Origin: an uncultured Shewanella sp.
GTDB lineage: Bacteria; Pseudomonadota; Gammaproteobacteria; Enterobacterales; Shewanellaceae
NCBI RefSeq assembly: GCF_947501665.1
Contig: NZ_CANMWS010000011.1
Span: forward strand, 65,382-129,381
DNA length: 64,000 nucleotides
Direction of reading: 5' to 3'
The notes under the pieces: generated by a model
Told to the model about the DNA's origin: nothing
Database searches by the model: none
The model's input: only the letters and a program-made list of their open reading frames with translations
Program-made: the position numbers and the translations under genes
Shown: piece after piece, positions 19,439 to 28,825 of the stretch
How positions within the stretch are numbered: position 1 is the first letter of the stretch
Layout: every line of letters begins with the position of its first letter

Positions 19439-19478
19439 AAAACAACTAATAGTTGTTTTAAATACCATTAAAAATGGT
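19439..19478 (-). promoter_or_regulatory. Two palindromes upstream of the ene-reductase gene
   Basis: AAAACAACT-AAT-AGTTGTTTT (19439-19459) has 9-bp arms, and ACCATT-AAA-AATGGT (19464-19478) has 6-bp arms. Both sit 83-122 bases upstream of the chosen start. Old Yellow Enzyme genes are often controlled by TetR- or MarR-type repressors that bind such palindromes. No regulator gene is adjacent, so this is a suggestion only. Confidence 0.4.
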
Positions 19479-19933
19479 TAAAGTAAGATGAGGACAGTGA
19501 ATGGAATTTGGCGTAAATTCTTAATAGTCAGAAGTCAGAAGAAGAAATGAAAGGAAAGCAACATGCATCATTACACATGCCATAAACCACTTACAATGTC
19601 AGTGAATACACACTCCCACAACCGAGGAAATTTACATCGCTATCACGCATTTATTCTTGCGCGTTAATTTATCAAATTACCTCAAAGGTAAGTCTGTCCT
19701 ATTTTTGAGTTTATTTTAGTCGCATAGGCAACTCGGTCGCACGCTGACAAAATAGACAAGCAAACGGTTTAATATGAAGTTCAAACGGTATCGCTTAACA
19801 ATATTCATGCAAATAATAGTAACTATCTCATTGTTATCCGTTATATCAACAGTCGAATTTTCAGACTTAAAAATGATAAAAATCCATCACTTGCACAACC
19901 ATTTTCAGGCTATACCCTTTCTATTAACTAAGT

Positions 19934-20162
19934 AACCTGAACTCGGGATAAGCTGCGCCGCTTAATAACGCTATTTTGCCCCTATCTATGTCGTGTTTTC
20001 TACTAATAGCCCACTATTAGACACGACATCCCACCTTGAGATAGACAAAAATAGCGGTATTTAGCCAAATTAAACAATAAAGAATAGCGGGACTGATTTT
20101 AACCTATTGACTTTAAATGGATGGCCAATACTCTTTGGCACTCGTTATCCCAAGTTCAGGTT
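19934..20162. mobile_element. Palindromic MITE-like element C, 229 bp
   Basis: Ends AACCTGAACTCGGGATAA (19934-19951) and TTATCCCAAGTTCAGGTT (20145-20162) are inverted repeats matching at 17 of 18 positions. The interior continues the symmetry: a hairpin near 20010 with TGTCGTGT on one side and ACACGACA on the other, flanked by GCTATTTT and AAAATAGC-type arms. The element can fold into one long hairpin and has no coding capacity. A further copy of the end motif, GGTTCAGGTTAACT, is seen near 20352. The rest of the 1.1-kb gap (19357-20467) shows only the upstream palindromes and a terminator. Confidence 0.6.
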
Positions 20163-20388
20163 AAGTAAACTTTTATCAGGAATTCAACATACTCTGAACC
20201 CGCTGTACTTTAGTGAGTGCTCATCCACCAAGTTGTAGATTATTTATACAAAACAGCGCTGATGTGGTGCCGTTATTCCCAGCTTTGATTCCAGATGTCA
20301 CTCTATCTTCTCTGTATATTTGTTTACAGATAAACAGTCCTGTTCGCATAGGGTTCAGGTTAACTAAAAATAACAATCAATACGGATG

Positions 20389-20423
20389 AAAAAAGCACGT
20401 GAGCCCTATGGACTAACGTGCTT
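20389..20423 (-). terminator. Rho-independent terminator of the TonB receptor gene
   Basis: Read leftward, AAGCACGT (20423-20416) pairs with ACGTGCTT (20400-20393), followed by a run of T residues (to about 20389). It is 45 bases after the receptor stop codon, as expected for an intrinsic terminator. Confidence 0.8.
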
Positions 20424-20467
20424 AAAAAATCCAATAAAGATGCAACAACCAGTAATATTACCTAGCG

Positions 20468-22717
20468 TTAAAACTTATACGTTACGCTGGCGACAACACT
20501 GCGACCTTGATTGTAATAACATGAACCACTGTTTGTACAAGTGGTCACAATTTGCTTATCTTCAAGGTTATTAACATGCAAGCTGACATCGTAATCGGCA
20601 AATTCATAGCCCACCATGAAATCCGCCACCACATAGTTACCTGTTTTCGCGTATTCAGCATCATTATAGATGGCTTCTGTATCACCATTTGCAGCCATGG
20701 CTTCAGTATCACGGGTTTGCAGCCAAAAATAGCTATTACCTACAAAGCGCGCTCCCAGCCCAACTTTAAATCCATCAATTTGCATCGGACGATAAGTCAC
20801 CCAAGCAGATAGCAAATTATCAGGTGTCGATTCCAAGGGTTTACCAACTTCATAAGCGTTAACACTTTCCAGTACTTCAGAGTCAGTGTAGGCATAACTG
20901 GCGTACACATCAATTTCGTCCCAGGCAAGTTGCGCTTCTAGCTCAAAGCCTTTAATGAGAGCTTTACCGATTTGAGTGTAGCTCCAACCTGTATTACTGT
21001 CATAAATCGAATTTACTCGGTTTTTCTGAGTAATACGGTATGCACTTGCTGTGATCAAATGATCGGTCCCTCGGGGTTGATATTTTACACCCACTTCAAT
21101 TTGTTTACCTGTAACCGGATCGAGCAAATTATTGCCCACATCCGATAAATTAACCACTTCAAAAGACTCACTGTAATTCATATAAGGAGAGATCCCCGCA
21201 TCCATTAAATACATGAGTCCAGCACTTTTTGAGATCGCATCTTGCGCTTGCCAGCTGGTATCGAGATTCGTCTGTTGAAGATAATCGTAGCGTAATGCGC
21301 TTGAAAGAATGAATTTATCGGCAATTTTCATGACATCTTGTGCATAGACGCCTGATTGTTTGAATTTGTTTTCTGAAGGAACATTTTTAGACAACCAATC
21401 GATATCGGTGCTGGCATTAAATGCGCTATAGTCCGGGTTATAAACATTAATGGTGCCGCCGTCGCCAAAGCTATAAACATTGGTATAGGTCGAGTCTTGA
21501 TAATCTACACCAAAAACCAGATTATGCTCAATGAGTCCAGTCTCAATATCGCCATTAAGACGGAAATCAGATGTCCAAGTTTTTGAGGTCGCATCACTTG
21601 AATAGGCGGTGCGATGGAGCGTTTTATTATCACTTTCAAGGTAATCTGCATACATGGTATCGTATTGTGCACTGCTGTTCATATAACGCATTGCGCCGCG
21701 TACCGACCAGTTATCATTTAAATCATGATCTAACATGGTAGTCAATGCTTGTGACTGAGTATCATAACGATCGAACTCAGGTTCACTGATAAAGGTGGAA
21801 CTCGAAAAATTACCATAGTTAGGTGACACTGAGTTATCCACAGATACGACCGTACCTTCATGGGGATAGAATTGTGTCGTCGAGCCCGTTTCATTTTGCT
21901 GAAAGTTGGCTAATAAAGTTAGCTTAGTGTCATCATTTATATTAAAAGTCAGTGATGGGGAAAAAAGGTAACTATTATCGTCGACATAGTCGACTTGTGT
22001 ACCACTCTTTCTCGCCAATCCGATCACACGATATAATACTGAACCATCATCAGTCAGTGCGCCAGTGGCGTCACCCGATAATTGATAGCCATCATAATTA
22101 GACATTGAAGCCGAAATACTGCCTGATGTCTCTTCTTCTGGCAGTTTGCTCACTAGGTTAACAATCCCACCAGTTGACCCTTGCCCATAAAGTACAGATG
22201 TTGGCCCTTTCAATACTTCAATTTGACTCAAGGTATATGGGCTTGGCCTTGTATTATTGTAATAGCCAAACAACATTTTCATACCATCTAAATATTGCGT
22301 TGGGGCGACACCACGAATACTGGACCAATCCCCTCGACTGTCATATCCATAAGTACCATTGTATAAACCCGACACATAACCCAGCGCATCTTGAACCGTT
22401 GTTGAGCCCAAATCTGCCATACGTTGCTCAGTGATCACCGACACTGATGACGGTGTTTCTATAATCGGTATGTCCGATTTTGATGCACTTGCACTCACAT
22501 ATGAAATAAGTCCTGTGGGGTTAACCGTTATCACTTCCATCTTATCGTGGGGCACTTCTGTTGTTTTAATACTCTCATCATTTATCACTTCTGACACATT
22601 GTCTTCAGCTGTTGCCAAATTCAACCATAAACAATTACCTAACAACAGCATACGGACCGTTATTCGCTTAACTGCATTAAATCTATATCGACTTTGCCTA
22701 ACCGACACCTTATACAT
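20468..22717 (-). CDS. TonB-dependent siderophore receptor
   Basis: A 749-residue outer-membrane receptor. A signal peptide is at about residues 1-38 (cleavage near A-T-A) and a TonB-box-like segment (M-E-V-I-T-V) near 61-66. The plug domain runs from about 78 to 190 with P-S-S-V-S-V-I-T, the R-G segment in S-S-I-R-G-V and the motif E-V-L-K-G-P-T-S-V-L-Y-G-Q-G. A 22-strand-type barrel follows, ending in aromatic F (S-V-T-Y-K-F). The plug resembles ferrichrome/hydroxamate-type receptors (FhuA/FoxA class). The exact siderophore is not readable. A Fur-box candidate lies upstream and a terminator downstream, so it is a single-gene, iron-regulated unit. Confidence 0.9.
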   Translation of the reverse strand: MYKVSVRQSRYRFNAVKRITVRMLLLGNCLWLNLATAEDNVSEVINDESIKTTEVPHDKMEVITVNPTGLISYVSASASKSDIPIIETPSSVSVITEQRMADLGSTTVQDALGYVSGLYNGTYGYDSRGDWSSIRGVAPTQYLDGMKMLFGYYNNTRPSPYTLSQIEVLKGPTSVLYGQGSTGGIVNLVSKLPEEETSGSISASMSNYDGYQLSGDATGALTDDGSVLYRVIGLARKSGTQVDYVDDNSYLFSPSLTFNINDDTKLTLLANFQQNETGSTTQFYPHEGTVVSVDNSVSPNYGNFSSSTFISEPEFDRYDTQSQALTTMLDHDLNDNWSVRGAMRYMNSSAQYDTMYADYLESDNKTLHRTAYSSDATSKTWTSDFRLNGDIETGLIEHNLVFGVDYQDSTYTNVYSFGDGGTINVYNPDYSAFNASTDIDWLSKNVPSENKFKQSGVYAQDVMKIADKFILSSALRYDYLQQTNLDTSWQAQDAISKSAGLMYLMDAGISPYMNYSESFEVVNLSDVGNNLLDPVTGKQIEVGVKYQPRGTDHLITASAYRITQKNRVNSIYDSNTGWSYTQIGKALIKGFELEAQLAWDEIDVYASYAYTDSEVLESVNAYEVGKPLESTPDNLLSAWVTYRPMQIDGFKVGLGARFVGNSYFWLQTRDTEAMAANGDTEAIYNDAEYAKTGNYVVADFMVGYEFADYDVSLHVNNLEDKQIVTTCTNSGSCYYNQGRSVVASVTYKF

Positions 22718-22840
22718 GGTAACGCCTTTTATTATATTATTTGAATGTTAAAACTCTCGAGCAAGATCTGATAGTCAGTAATATCGTTTAAACACATACT
22801 GAATATATTGACGATGCAATACTACTGAGACACAAATAGT

Positions 22841-22859
22841 AATAGCAATGGTTATCATT
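22841..22859 (-). promoter_or_regulatory. Fur box candidate for the TonB receptor
   Basis: Read leftward, AATGATAACCATTGCTATT fits the 7-1-7 Fur consensus TGATAAT-n-ATTATCA at about 10 of 14 positions. It is 124 bases upstream of the receptor start codon, in a region with no other gene. Confidence 0.55.
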
Positions 22860-23130
22860 TGCATTCGGTTGATGGGGGAAAATCCAATATTTAACTTTTT
22901 GACAAACAAATAAATGACAAATAAAACATGAACAAGACTAAAATCTACATCAAGATCAAAGTACAAACATAAGGCACTATAGATAGATACAGGTGTTAAT
23001 CACATCAAATTGAGAATAACAAAAAATATATGTAAATTTGTGTCATCAAAGAAGTGTTAATATCAATAGATTTAATGCGGAGATAAAGAGAACAATAATA
23101 TTAATCAAGGAGGATAATGAAATGTAACCA

Positions 23131-23155
23131 AAAAGGCCCTAAGAAATAGGACCTT
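23131..23155 (-). terminator. Terminator of the metalloprotease gene
   Basis: Read leftward, AAAGGTCCTA pairs with TAGGGCCTTT around a 4-5-nt loop and is followed by T residues. It lies about 30 bases after the protease stop codon. Confidence 0.75.
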
Positions 23156-23182
23156 TAATCATACACGATAAATAACTAAGCT

Positions 23183-23944
23183 TTATTTAAATGCCGCAAT
23201 AGTATTAGTAACGAGACTCAGCGCTTTTTGCGCATCAGCATCACTACGACCACAGGCGTAACCTGATGTACATGTACGATCAGGATCAGAGAATACGGCT
23301 AACTGATTAGTCGTATTAAATTCATGAGGGTAACCCATGATAGTTGAAAATTCATAATCGACACCATAACCCACACCATAATCATAGACCCCACCTACCG
23401 CACCTTGTTTGACTGAGTGACCTAAGCCCATATTATGTCCAAGTTCATGGATAAATGTCATCGTTGTATTACCACAATCAGTTCCAGTAACATTGAAAGC
23501 ATAACTGTCATAGTTATTGTAATCAAAAGGAAAAATCTTCATACCATATATATCACCGGCGATGCCACACGTTACAAAACCATTACCAGCTGGCGCATAG
23601 GATCCAAATACGACTACAAAATCTTCTTTATATTCATCTCTCCAGGCTTGAATGGTTGAATCTCGATAAATACTTTTTAAGCTCGAAGTAGAAGCAATCA
23701 CATCTTGATCTAATTCATAAGGAGTAGCCGATAATTTTAATTCAATTGATAAGCCACTATTAGCATAATATTGATTGGCAGTAGCAATCATATTTGAAAT
23801 TTCAGCTTGAATGTCAAAACTTCTACTGGCTGCATTGGGTGTATAATAAGCCCCTACCACCACATCTGTTGCTAATGCTGACGTCGATAATAGTGCTGAG
23901 ATTGATAACCCTAATAATGCCTTTTTTGTGATAACATTTATCAT
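23183..23944 (-). CDS. Secreted metzincin metalloprotease (reprolysin-like)
   Basis: A 253-residue exported zinc protease. A signal peptide covers about residues 1-25 (A-L-A). The metzincin zinc motif is HELGHNMGLGH, with His166, Glu167, His170 and His176, and the Met-turn is Met203 in S-T-I-M-G-Y-P. Four Cys residues (126, 157, 225, 231) may form disulfides. The catalytic domain occupies the whole mature protein, and no propeptide, PPC or adhesive domain is attached, which is unusual. The gene before it encodes a membrane-anchored protein that may supply the missing chaperone or pro-region. Export would be by Sec and then perhaps type II secretion. Confidence 0.85.
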   Translation of the reverse strand: MINVITKKALLGLSISALLSTSALATDVVVGAYYTPNAASRSFDIQAEISNMIATANQYYANSGLSIELKLSATPYELDQDVIASTSSLKSIYRDSTIQAWRDEYKEDFVVVFGSYAPAGNGFVTCGIAGDIYGMKIFPFDYNNYDSYAFNVTGTDCGNTTMTFIHELGHNMGLGHSVKQGAVGGVYDYGVGYGVDYEFSTIMGYPHEFNTTNQLAVFSDPDRTCTSGYACGRSDADAQKALSLVTNTIAAFK

Positions 23945-23998
23945 AATATTCTCCGTTAATTTGTTTTTATATATTGATTTTTATTAATAGACTTTTAT

Positions 23999-24046
23999 TT
24001 CTTTACTTCTTTACTTCTTTACTTCTTTACTTCTTTACTTCTTTAC
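23999..24046. repeat. Octanucleotide tandem repeat, six perfect copies
   Basis: The unit TTCTTTAC is repeated six times without error (GTAAAGAA on the coding strand of the flanking genes). It lies in the 180-base gap between the upstream partner gene and the protease gene, 55 bases before the protease start. Slipped-strand changes in copy number could alter spacing to promoter or leader elements, but not a reading frame. Confidence 0.9.
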
Positions 24047-24124
24047 TTTATGCTCTTTAGGTTTACTTATATAAACATTCATCGTCGAACATCGATATTA
24101 ATTTAATTAAGAGAATTAACTTTA

Positions 24125-24865
24125 TTATTGAGTATTCATTATTTCTTTATGAGTACCACTTATCATAGGTTGAGTGACTTCTTGATGATCATGAACATTT
24201 GAGTTATCTGCAGTATTATTTTCAAAAGAGTCCATAATGACACCACGACTTAAATCATTGGTTTCAGCCATCCAAGCATACTGACCATTTCCTTGCATGA
24301 CATATATTCCATCTGGTGTAGCGATATTGGCATAAATAGCACGTTCATTTATTGTAAGCACAGAACTATACGTCATATCTTGATCAGGTAAATTTGCTTC
24401 AATGGTTTTATTACCAAATTGATCTTCGTATGCATTACTCACTTCAATATCATAAAACATATCTAACTCAGGAATGTCTAATCGAAAAGTATCTCCAGTG
24501 TTCAGTGACAATAGCTCTTGAGCATTAATATTTAAATACACTTCTCCTTCAAGGTTTTCTCGTAATTTACCTGAAGCTTTTAACACATCCTCAGCCTCTT
24601 TTGATGAAACAAACATTAAACTATCGACATAACTTGGTTCAACATTATCAATCTGTACTTCACTGGATAATTGTTTTTTTTGTAAACTCTCATTATTTTT
24701 TAAATATTTCTTTTCAGGTTTTATATCTACAGATACAGGTTTATTCATGTTTATTTTAGAAGCGACTTGACTTTCTGATATATTATTATCATTTAATTGA
24801 TAGAAATATAAGCCAACCGAAATGGCCGCAATAACACTCACTGCAATCAAAGATTGTTTCTTCAT
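24125..24865 (-). CDS. Membrane-anchored partner of the metalloprotease (putative trans chaperone/pro-region)
   Basis: The 246-residue protein has one N-terminal membrane helix (about residues 5-23, N-inside by the Lys-Lys start) and a periplasmic remainder. A polar linker runs to about 75. A beta-rich globular part follows, with G-D-T-F-R-L-D-I-P near 122-130 and Y-A-N-I-A-T-P-D-G-I-Y-V-M-Q-G-N-G near 178-194, and then a Asn/His-rich tail. The last pattern recalls the propeptide region of secreted metzincins, from memory of family sequences. Because the neighbouring protease lacks a propeptide, I infer a split pro-region or anchored chaperone, comparable in layout to CpaB, which holds the protease CpaA for type II secretion in Acinetobacter. 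Direct homology to CpaB is not claimed. Confidence 0.5.
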   Translation of the reverse strand: MKKQSLIAVSVIAAISVGLYFYQLNDNNISESQVASKINMNKPVSVDIKPEKKYLKNNESLQKKQLSSEVQIDNVEPSYVDSLMFVSSKEAEDVLKASGKLRENLEGEVYLNINAQELLSLNTGDTFRLDIPELDMFYDIEVSNAYEDQFGNKTIEANLPDQDMTYSSVLTINERAIYANIATPDGIYVMQGNGQYAWMAETNDLSRGVIMDSFENNTADNSNVHDHQEVTQPMISGTHKEIMNTQ

Positions 24866-26052
24866 TACTGTATTCCTTACTCAGAACGATAATATAGATT
24901 ATTATTTACCGTTTACACTATTCACAAAACTGCATTTATTTAATCGAACATAAAACAAATGGTAAAATTAGCTAATAATATAACTTATCAACAAATAAAT
25001 TTTCATAGCCCTTACCATGATTAATAAACCGATACGATTATCTTTTAAGATGAAACAATCCTGAATAAAGGCCTTACCTATTACTCAATGAACTGCTCCT
25101 TATTATTAAAAAACTTTTAAGCCGCATCTTAGAGTATCAACTTAGTAGCACTAAGCCATCAATTCGTCTAAACATCATAGATAATAGAAAGATCATTATT
25201 CAATAAATAAACAACCTTTCCTAAAACGTATTTTTATTATCAACTTGTTCCTGAACCTTCAAGTCATTTGAATATACTGCATAAACTCAATTCACGATCC
25301 TCTTTAATCTGTCATTCAAATCTACCTGTATGTTATATCAATGTAAATGCGATAAAAATCACCACATTTTCATATAGAATCAATTAAAAAAAGACATAAA
25401 AACCTAAAATTTTATATTTGATACTTGTTTAAAATGGGAAATCACATAAATTCTGGTTTATCACGCTAAAATAAAACAGCTTATTAGCGGCTATTTTTAA
25501 CTGTCATCAAATAAAGTAAAATAATGAAATATAAAGCTAACTACATGAATATAAATGTAAATTAGTGTAAACCCATATAAACAATATATTATTAATATAT
25601 GTTATTCTAATAATTCATTAACGTATTGCATTATATCAAAAAGTAGAGTAATACTAGTTATAAAAACTGCTTAGAGCGCTACATTGAGTGTATTATTTTT
25701 TACATAAGCAGTAATGACGAACCATTACACCTTTACATTTTATTGAACTTTTTATTAAACTTTTATTAATGTTGAGTAAAAAGTTCAATTTTTAAGAGTC
25801 TTTTCTACTTTACATCAAATAAATCAAACTAACTTATCGTCAATAGAGGAAACCACTGTTGATTGCGAAACACTAAAGTAATCAATTCAATCTACAAGAG
25901 TAGCTTATCCATTCTTATAACAAACCAATAAGAAGGCTTCAGTGCTGCATTAAATAATCCAGAATAAATGGCGTTCAACTTGACTCCATAACACCTACAT
26001 TGAATACTTACACAACTAAAATATACAACTGCATTACTGAAAGGAATCAGCC
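24866..26052. other. Long AT-rich intergenic region with one hairpin
   Basis: These 1.2 kb have no open frame I would support. One strong inverted repeat is present: TTGAACTTTTTA (25743-25754) and TAAAAAGTTCAA (25777-25788), a perfect 12-bp stem followed by TTTTT. It could end an unannotated rightward transcript or small RNA. The promoter of the divergent regulator gene at 26053 must also lie here. Confidence 0.35.
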
Positions 26053-27177
26053 ATGCAACAAGCAATATTACAAGGACACCCCATCGATGAAAAAAGTGTC
26101 AGTGGTGTAAAAGCTGGCGAGCTCTATATCTGCTTTAAAAAGCAAAAAGTCTTTCATCATCACACTGAAGTGATATTGTCAGGATTATCTTTTAACTTGC
26201 TAAAAATATTGCTCTTATATTCACCCATGCCCTTATCTTGTGAACGATTACTCACACTCGTCTGGCAAAATATTGTCACAGGAGAAGATAATGTTAAACA
26301 AAGAATAAGTATACTACGCAAATCATTAGCTCCCTTTCAAAGCAGTATTACAATACAAAACCAACGAGGACAAGGCTATTTTATTCGCGCACCGTTAGTT
26401 TGGATGAGTAACCAGCCTCAAAAAAATCCCCCAAAATATTTTTCTCTACACCAATATGCTTTCATCAGTTTAACGATAATAGCAAGCTTACTCAGTGTTG
26501 CTTTTATTTCGATTAAAAGCACAAATCAAACAACCTTAGATGTCAGTATCGACAACAGTATTCGGCTGGCAAAAAAACAATCCGATCTGGCTTTTTGCCT
26601 CGATGGACTTGATGATTACATCGAAATTAATGATCAAAATAGACTCGACATACAAGAAGAGGATTTTGCTATTGATACTTGGATCCAAACGTATTCAATG
26701 AAACAGCGTGTCATTGTTGATAAACGTTATGAAAACCAAGAAAAAGATGTCAAAGGTTATGTTTTATATATTGATGAAGGCCAATTTTCTTTTCAGCTTG
26801 CAACAGGCGATGGTACTTGGCACTGTTTAGAGCCTCACTCCTCTTGTAGCCTTTATCATTCAGGAGGGTTCATTGCCGATGGCAACTGGCATCATGTCGC
26901 TGTATCGATTGATCGTGATCATCCTCAAGGAATGCACTTCTATCTAGATGGACAACTTATCGCTACTGCAGATCCTACTGACAGAATGACATCACTCGAA
27001 AATGATAAACCTCTTAGGATCGGCAGTCGCTCTTCTTATAAAACAGGGTTATTCAAAGGCGCTATTGGGGCTGTTAATCTTTACCATAGACAATTAACTA
27101 ACAGTGAAGTTAATAACTTATACCGGCAAGGTAATACCAGACACTGCTACAGCATTGCAACCAAAGGAGGGATATAA
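26053..27177 (+). CDS. ToxR-like membrane transcription regulator with periplasmic LamG domain
   Basis: The 374-residue protein joins three parts. Residues about 20-113 form an OmpR/ToxR-type winged helix, with L-S-F-N-L-L-K-I-L-L, L-V-W-Q, D-N-V-K-Q-R-I-S-I-L-R-K-S-L and the wing G-Q-G-Y-F-I. One membrane helix lies at about 136-156. Residues about 178-370 form a LamG/concanavalin-like domain with F-C-L-D-G-L-D-D-Y-I-E-I at its start and W-H-H-V-A-V-S-I-D near 282-290. ToxR/CadC-type regulators sense periplasmic signals and bind DNA directly from the membrane. A glycan- or adhesion-type LamG sensor is unusual. AAGGA lies well placed before the ATG. Likely targets are the neighbouring secreted-protein genes, but this is inferred from position only. 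Confidence 0.78.
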   Translation: MQQAILQGHPIDEKSVSGVKAGELYICFKKQKVFHHHTEVILSGLSFNLLKILLLYSPMPLSCERLLTLVWQNIVTGEDNVKQRISILRKSLAPFQSSITIQNQRGQGYFIRAPLVWMSNQPQKNPPKYFSLHQYAFISLTIIASLLSVAFISIKSTNQTTLDVSIDNSIRLAKKQSDLAFCLDGLDDYIEINDQNRLDIQEEDFAIDTWIQTYSMKQRVIVDKRYENQEKDVKGYVLYIDEGQFSFQLATGDGTWHCLEPHSSCSLYHSGGFIADGNWHHVAVSIDRDHPQGMHFYLDGQLIATADPTDRMTSLENDKPLRIGSRSSYKTGLFKGAIGAVNLYHRQLTNSEVNNLYRQGNTRHCYSIATKGGI

Positions 27178-27808
27178 TGCCCTGCTTATCATTTTTGTCT
27201 CAATGGTTCACATATTAAACTAACTTTAACTCGGAAATAAGAAATTAAACTAATAGCCCGCTTTGTGATCAAATCTTTTGACCAGAACTAACCAATCACA
27301 CTGAGGGCATATGGGTAAGTTTCTACACAGGATATTGAGCCCATTTCTTCAAATCAAAATCCCCCATTTACTCAACTAAATCAATTTATTGACCTTATGC
27401 CAAGCGCTGCTGTACCAATATGTCGTTATTTTTCATTCTTATCTGAAATGAAGCTAAGCCGATCACTTGTCATACTCTATATCTCTTCATTTTCTCAATT
27501 AATGCATCAAATTGAACATTAAAAATAGGACTATTTTGTGACCACAAAAATATTTATACCATTTAAAATCAATCAATTAATAAGGTGACTATTCTTTTAC
27601 CTACGTTTTATCTTTTTTTACTGTCATTACCTTTCAACCTCAGCCAATCTGATCATCGAACAACTTAAATACAAACAAAGTGTTTATAACGTATAACCCG
27701 CTTAAATGGAGTAATGATGTATATTTAGCCGTCAAAAATAGCGGTTATCACATCTCATTTAATGCCGTTTTAAACTGATTTCTTCATTACATTTTAAGGA
27801 TAAATACA
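27178..27808. other. Intergenic region before the discoidin gene
   Basis: This 631-base stretch shows no supported gene or RNA. It presumably holds the promoter of the secreted discoidin-domain protein. Confidence 0.3.
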
Positions 27809-28789
27809 ATGAAAATTCACTCTCAAGTATTAACAGGCCTACTCAGTATTGGTGTGACATTATTACCCATAACAGCTCAAGCCACTTCATGTGATGATAT
27901 CATTCCAGAGGTGCCAAATCCAAGTATGATCACCGCTTCAGGCGTTTACAGTAATAGTTATCCAGCCAGTCATGCCTTTGATAGTAACGCCAGTTCAATG
28001 TGGATTTCACCGGTCTGGCAAACACCCGCTTGGATTGGCTATGAGTTTAATCAAGGAGAGAAAATCACCCAATACTCCATTGACTATGTTAATGGTTCAA
28101 TCACCTCTCGTGCGCCAAAAGACTTTCAGTTACAAGGTTCCAATGGCAGCCAATGGTATACGTTAGATGAACGTAATAATGAAATAAATTGGAGTGGTAG
28201 TGAAAAGCGCACTTTTGTTATACAAAACCCTGGCACCTATAAAAAATATCGTTTAGTGGTCAGTGATGATAATGATCCTCGTAGCGGAGTTGTCGTTATT
28301 TCAATTGGTACACTCACATTAGAGCGTTGTGGCTGTGGCAGCTACCCAGATCAAACGACAGTACAAACTGGTCCATCTTTAAATGTCTTCGCTTCAGGAG
28401 AATACAGTGGCAGTTATCCTGCATGGCACGCATTTGATGATAGCCCTTCTTCAATGTGGATATCACAAGTATGGCAAACACCAGCTTGGATTGGTTATCG
28501 CTTCCCTGAAGCAAAAATGATTGAAAATTATCGCATTCATTATACTAATGGCAGTATTACCACTCGCTCTCCAAAGGACTTTAGCTTACAAGGCTCAAAT
28601 GGCACAAGCTGGGTGACGTTAGATACTCGTACCAATGAAACAAACTGGAGTGGTAATGAAGCGCGCTGCTATGCCGTTTCTCATCCAGGATATTACAGTC
28701 AATATCGCCTACAAGTGACTGATGACAATGACAATCGCTCAGGGGTTGTGGTTATTTCAATTGGCGATTTAAGCTTAGAAGGTCACTAA
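27809..28789 (+). CDS. Secreted protein with two discoidin (F5/8 type C) domains
   Basis: A 326-residue exported protein. The signal peptide covers about residues 1-25 (A-Q-A). Two closely similar discoidin-like domains follow, about 31-172 and 180-325. Each has the series S-x-S-Y-P-A-x-H-A-F-D near its start, S-S-M-W-I-S, Q-T-P-A-W-I-G-Y, P-K-D-F-x-L-Q-G-S-N-G and a final R-S-G-V-V-V-I-S-I-G. A C-G-C-G linker separates them. F5/8C domains bind sugars or phospholipid surfaces, so a lectin or adhesin role is likely. No enzymatic domain is attached. The repeats are so alike that a recent internal duplication is likely. AAGGA precedes the ATG. Confidence 0.8.
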   Translation: MKIHSQVLTGLLSIGVTLLPITAQATSCDDIIPEVPNPSMITASGVYSNSYPASHAFDSNASSMWISPVWQTPAWIGYEFNQGEKITQYSIDYVNGSITSRAPKDFQLQGSNGSQWYTLDERNNEINWSGSEKRTFVIQNPGTYKKYRLVVSDDNDPRSGVVVISIGTLTLERCGCGSYPDQTTVQTGPSLNVFASGEYSGSYPAWHAFDDSPSSMWISQVWQTPAWIGYRFPEAKMIENYRIHYTNGSITTRSPKDFSLQGSNGTSWVTLDTRTNETNWSGNEARCYAVSHPGYYSQYRLQVTDDNDNRSGVVVISIGDLSLEGH

Positions 28790-28799
28790 CAATAACAAG

Positions 28800-28825
28800 A
28801 AGTGGTCAACATTCATTGGCCACTT
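28800..28825 (+). terminator. Terminator-like hairpin after the discoidin gene
   Basis: AAGTGGTCAA pairs with TTGGCCACTT (one G-U pair) around a 6-nt loop, 10 bases after the stop codon; a T-rich stretch follows weakly. The next 630 bases up to 29456 are AT-rich with no recognised feature. Confidence 0.55.

Noticed and set aside
20386..20812. Plus-strand frames antisense to the TonB receptor and its terminator
   Set aside because: They are shadows of the receptor gene and a terminator hairpin; codon use and composition do not look like a gene.
22775..22966. 63-codon minus-strand frame upstream of the TonB receptor
   Set aside because: It spans the Fur-box candidate and promoter region and has no family resemblance.
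23999..24046. Repeat array considered as a CRISPR
   Set aside because: The units are eight bases, directly adjacent and without spacers, so this is a simple tandem repeat.
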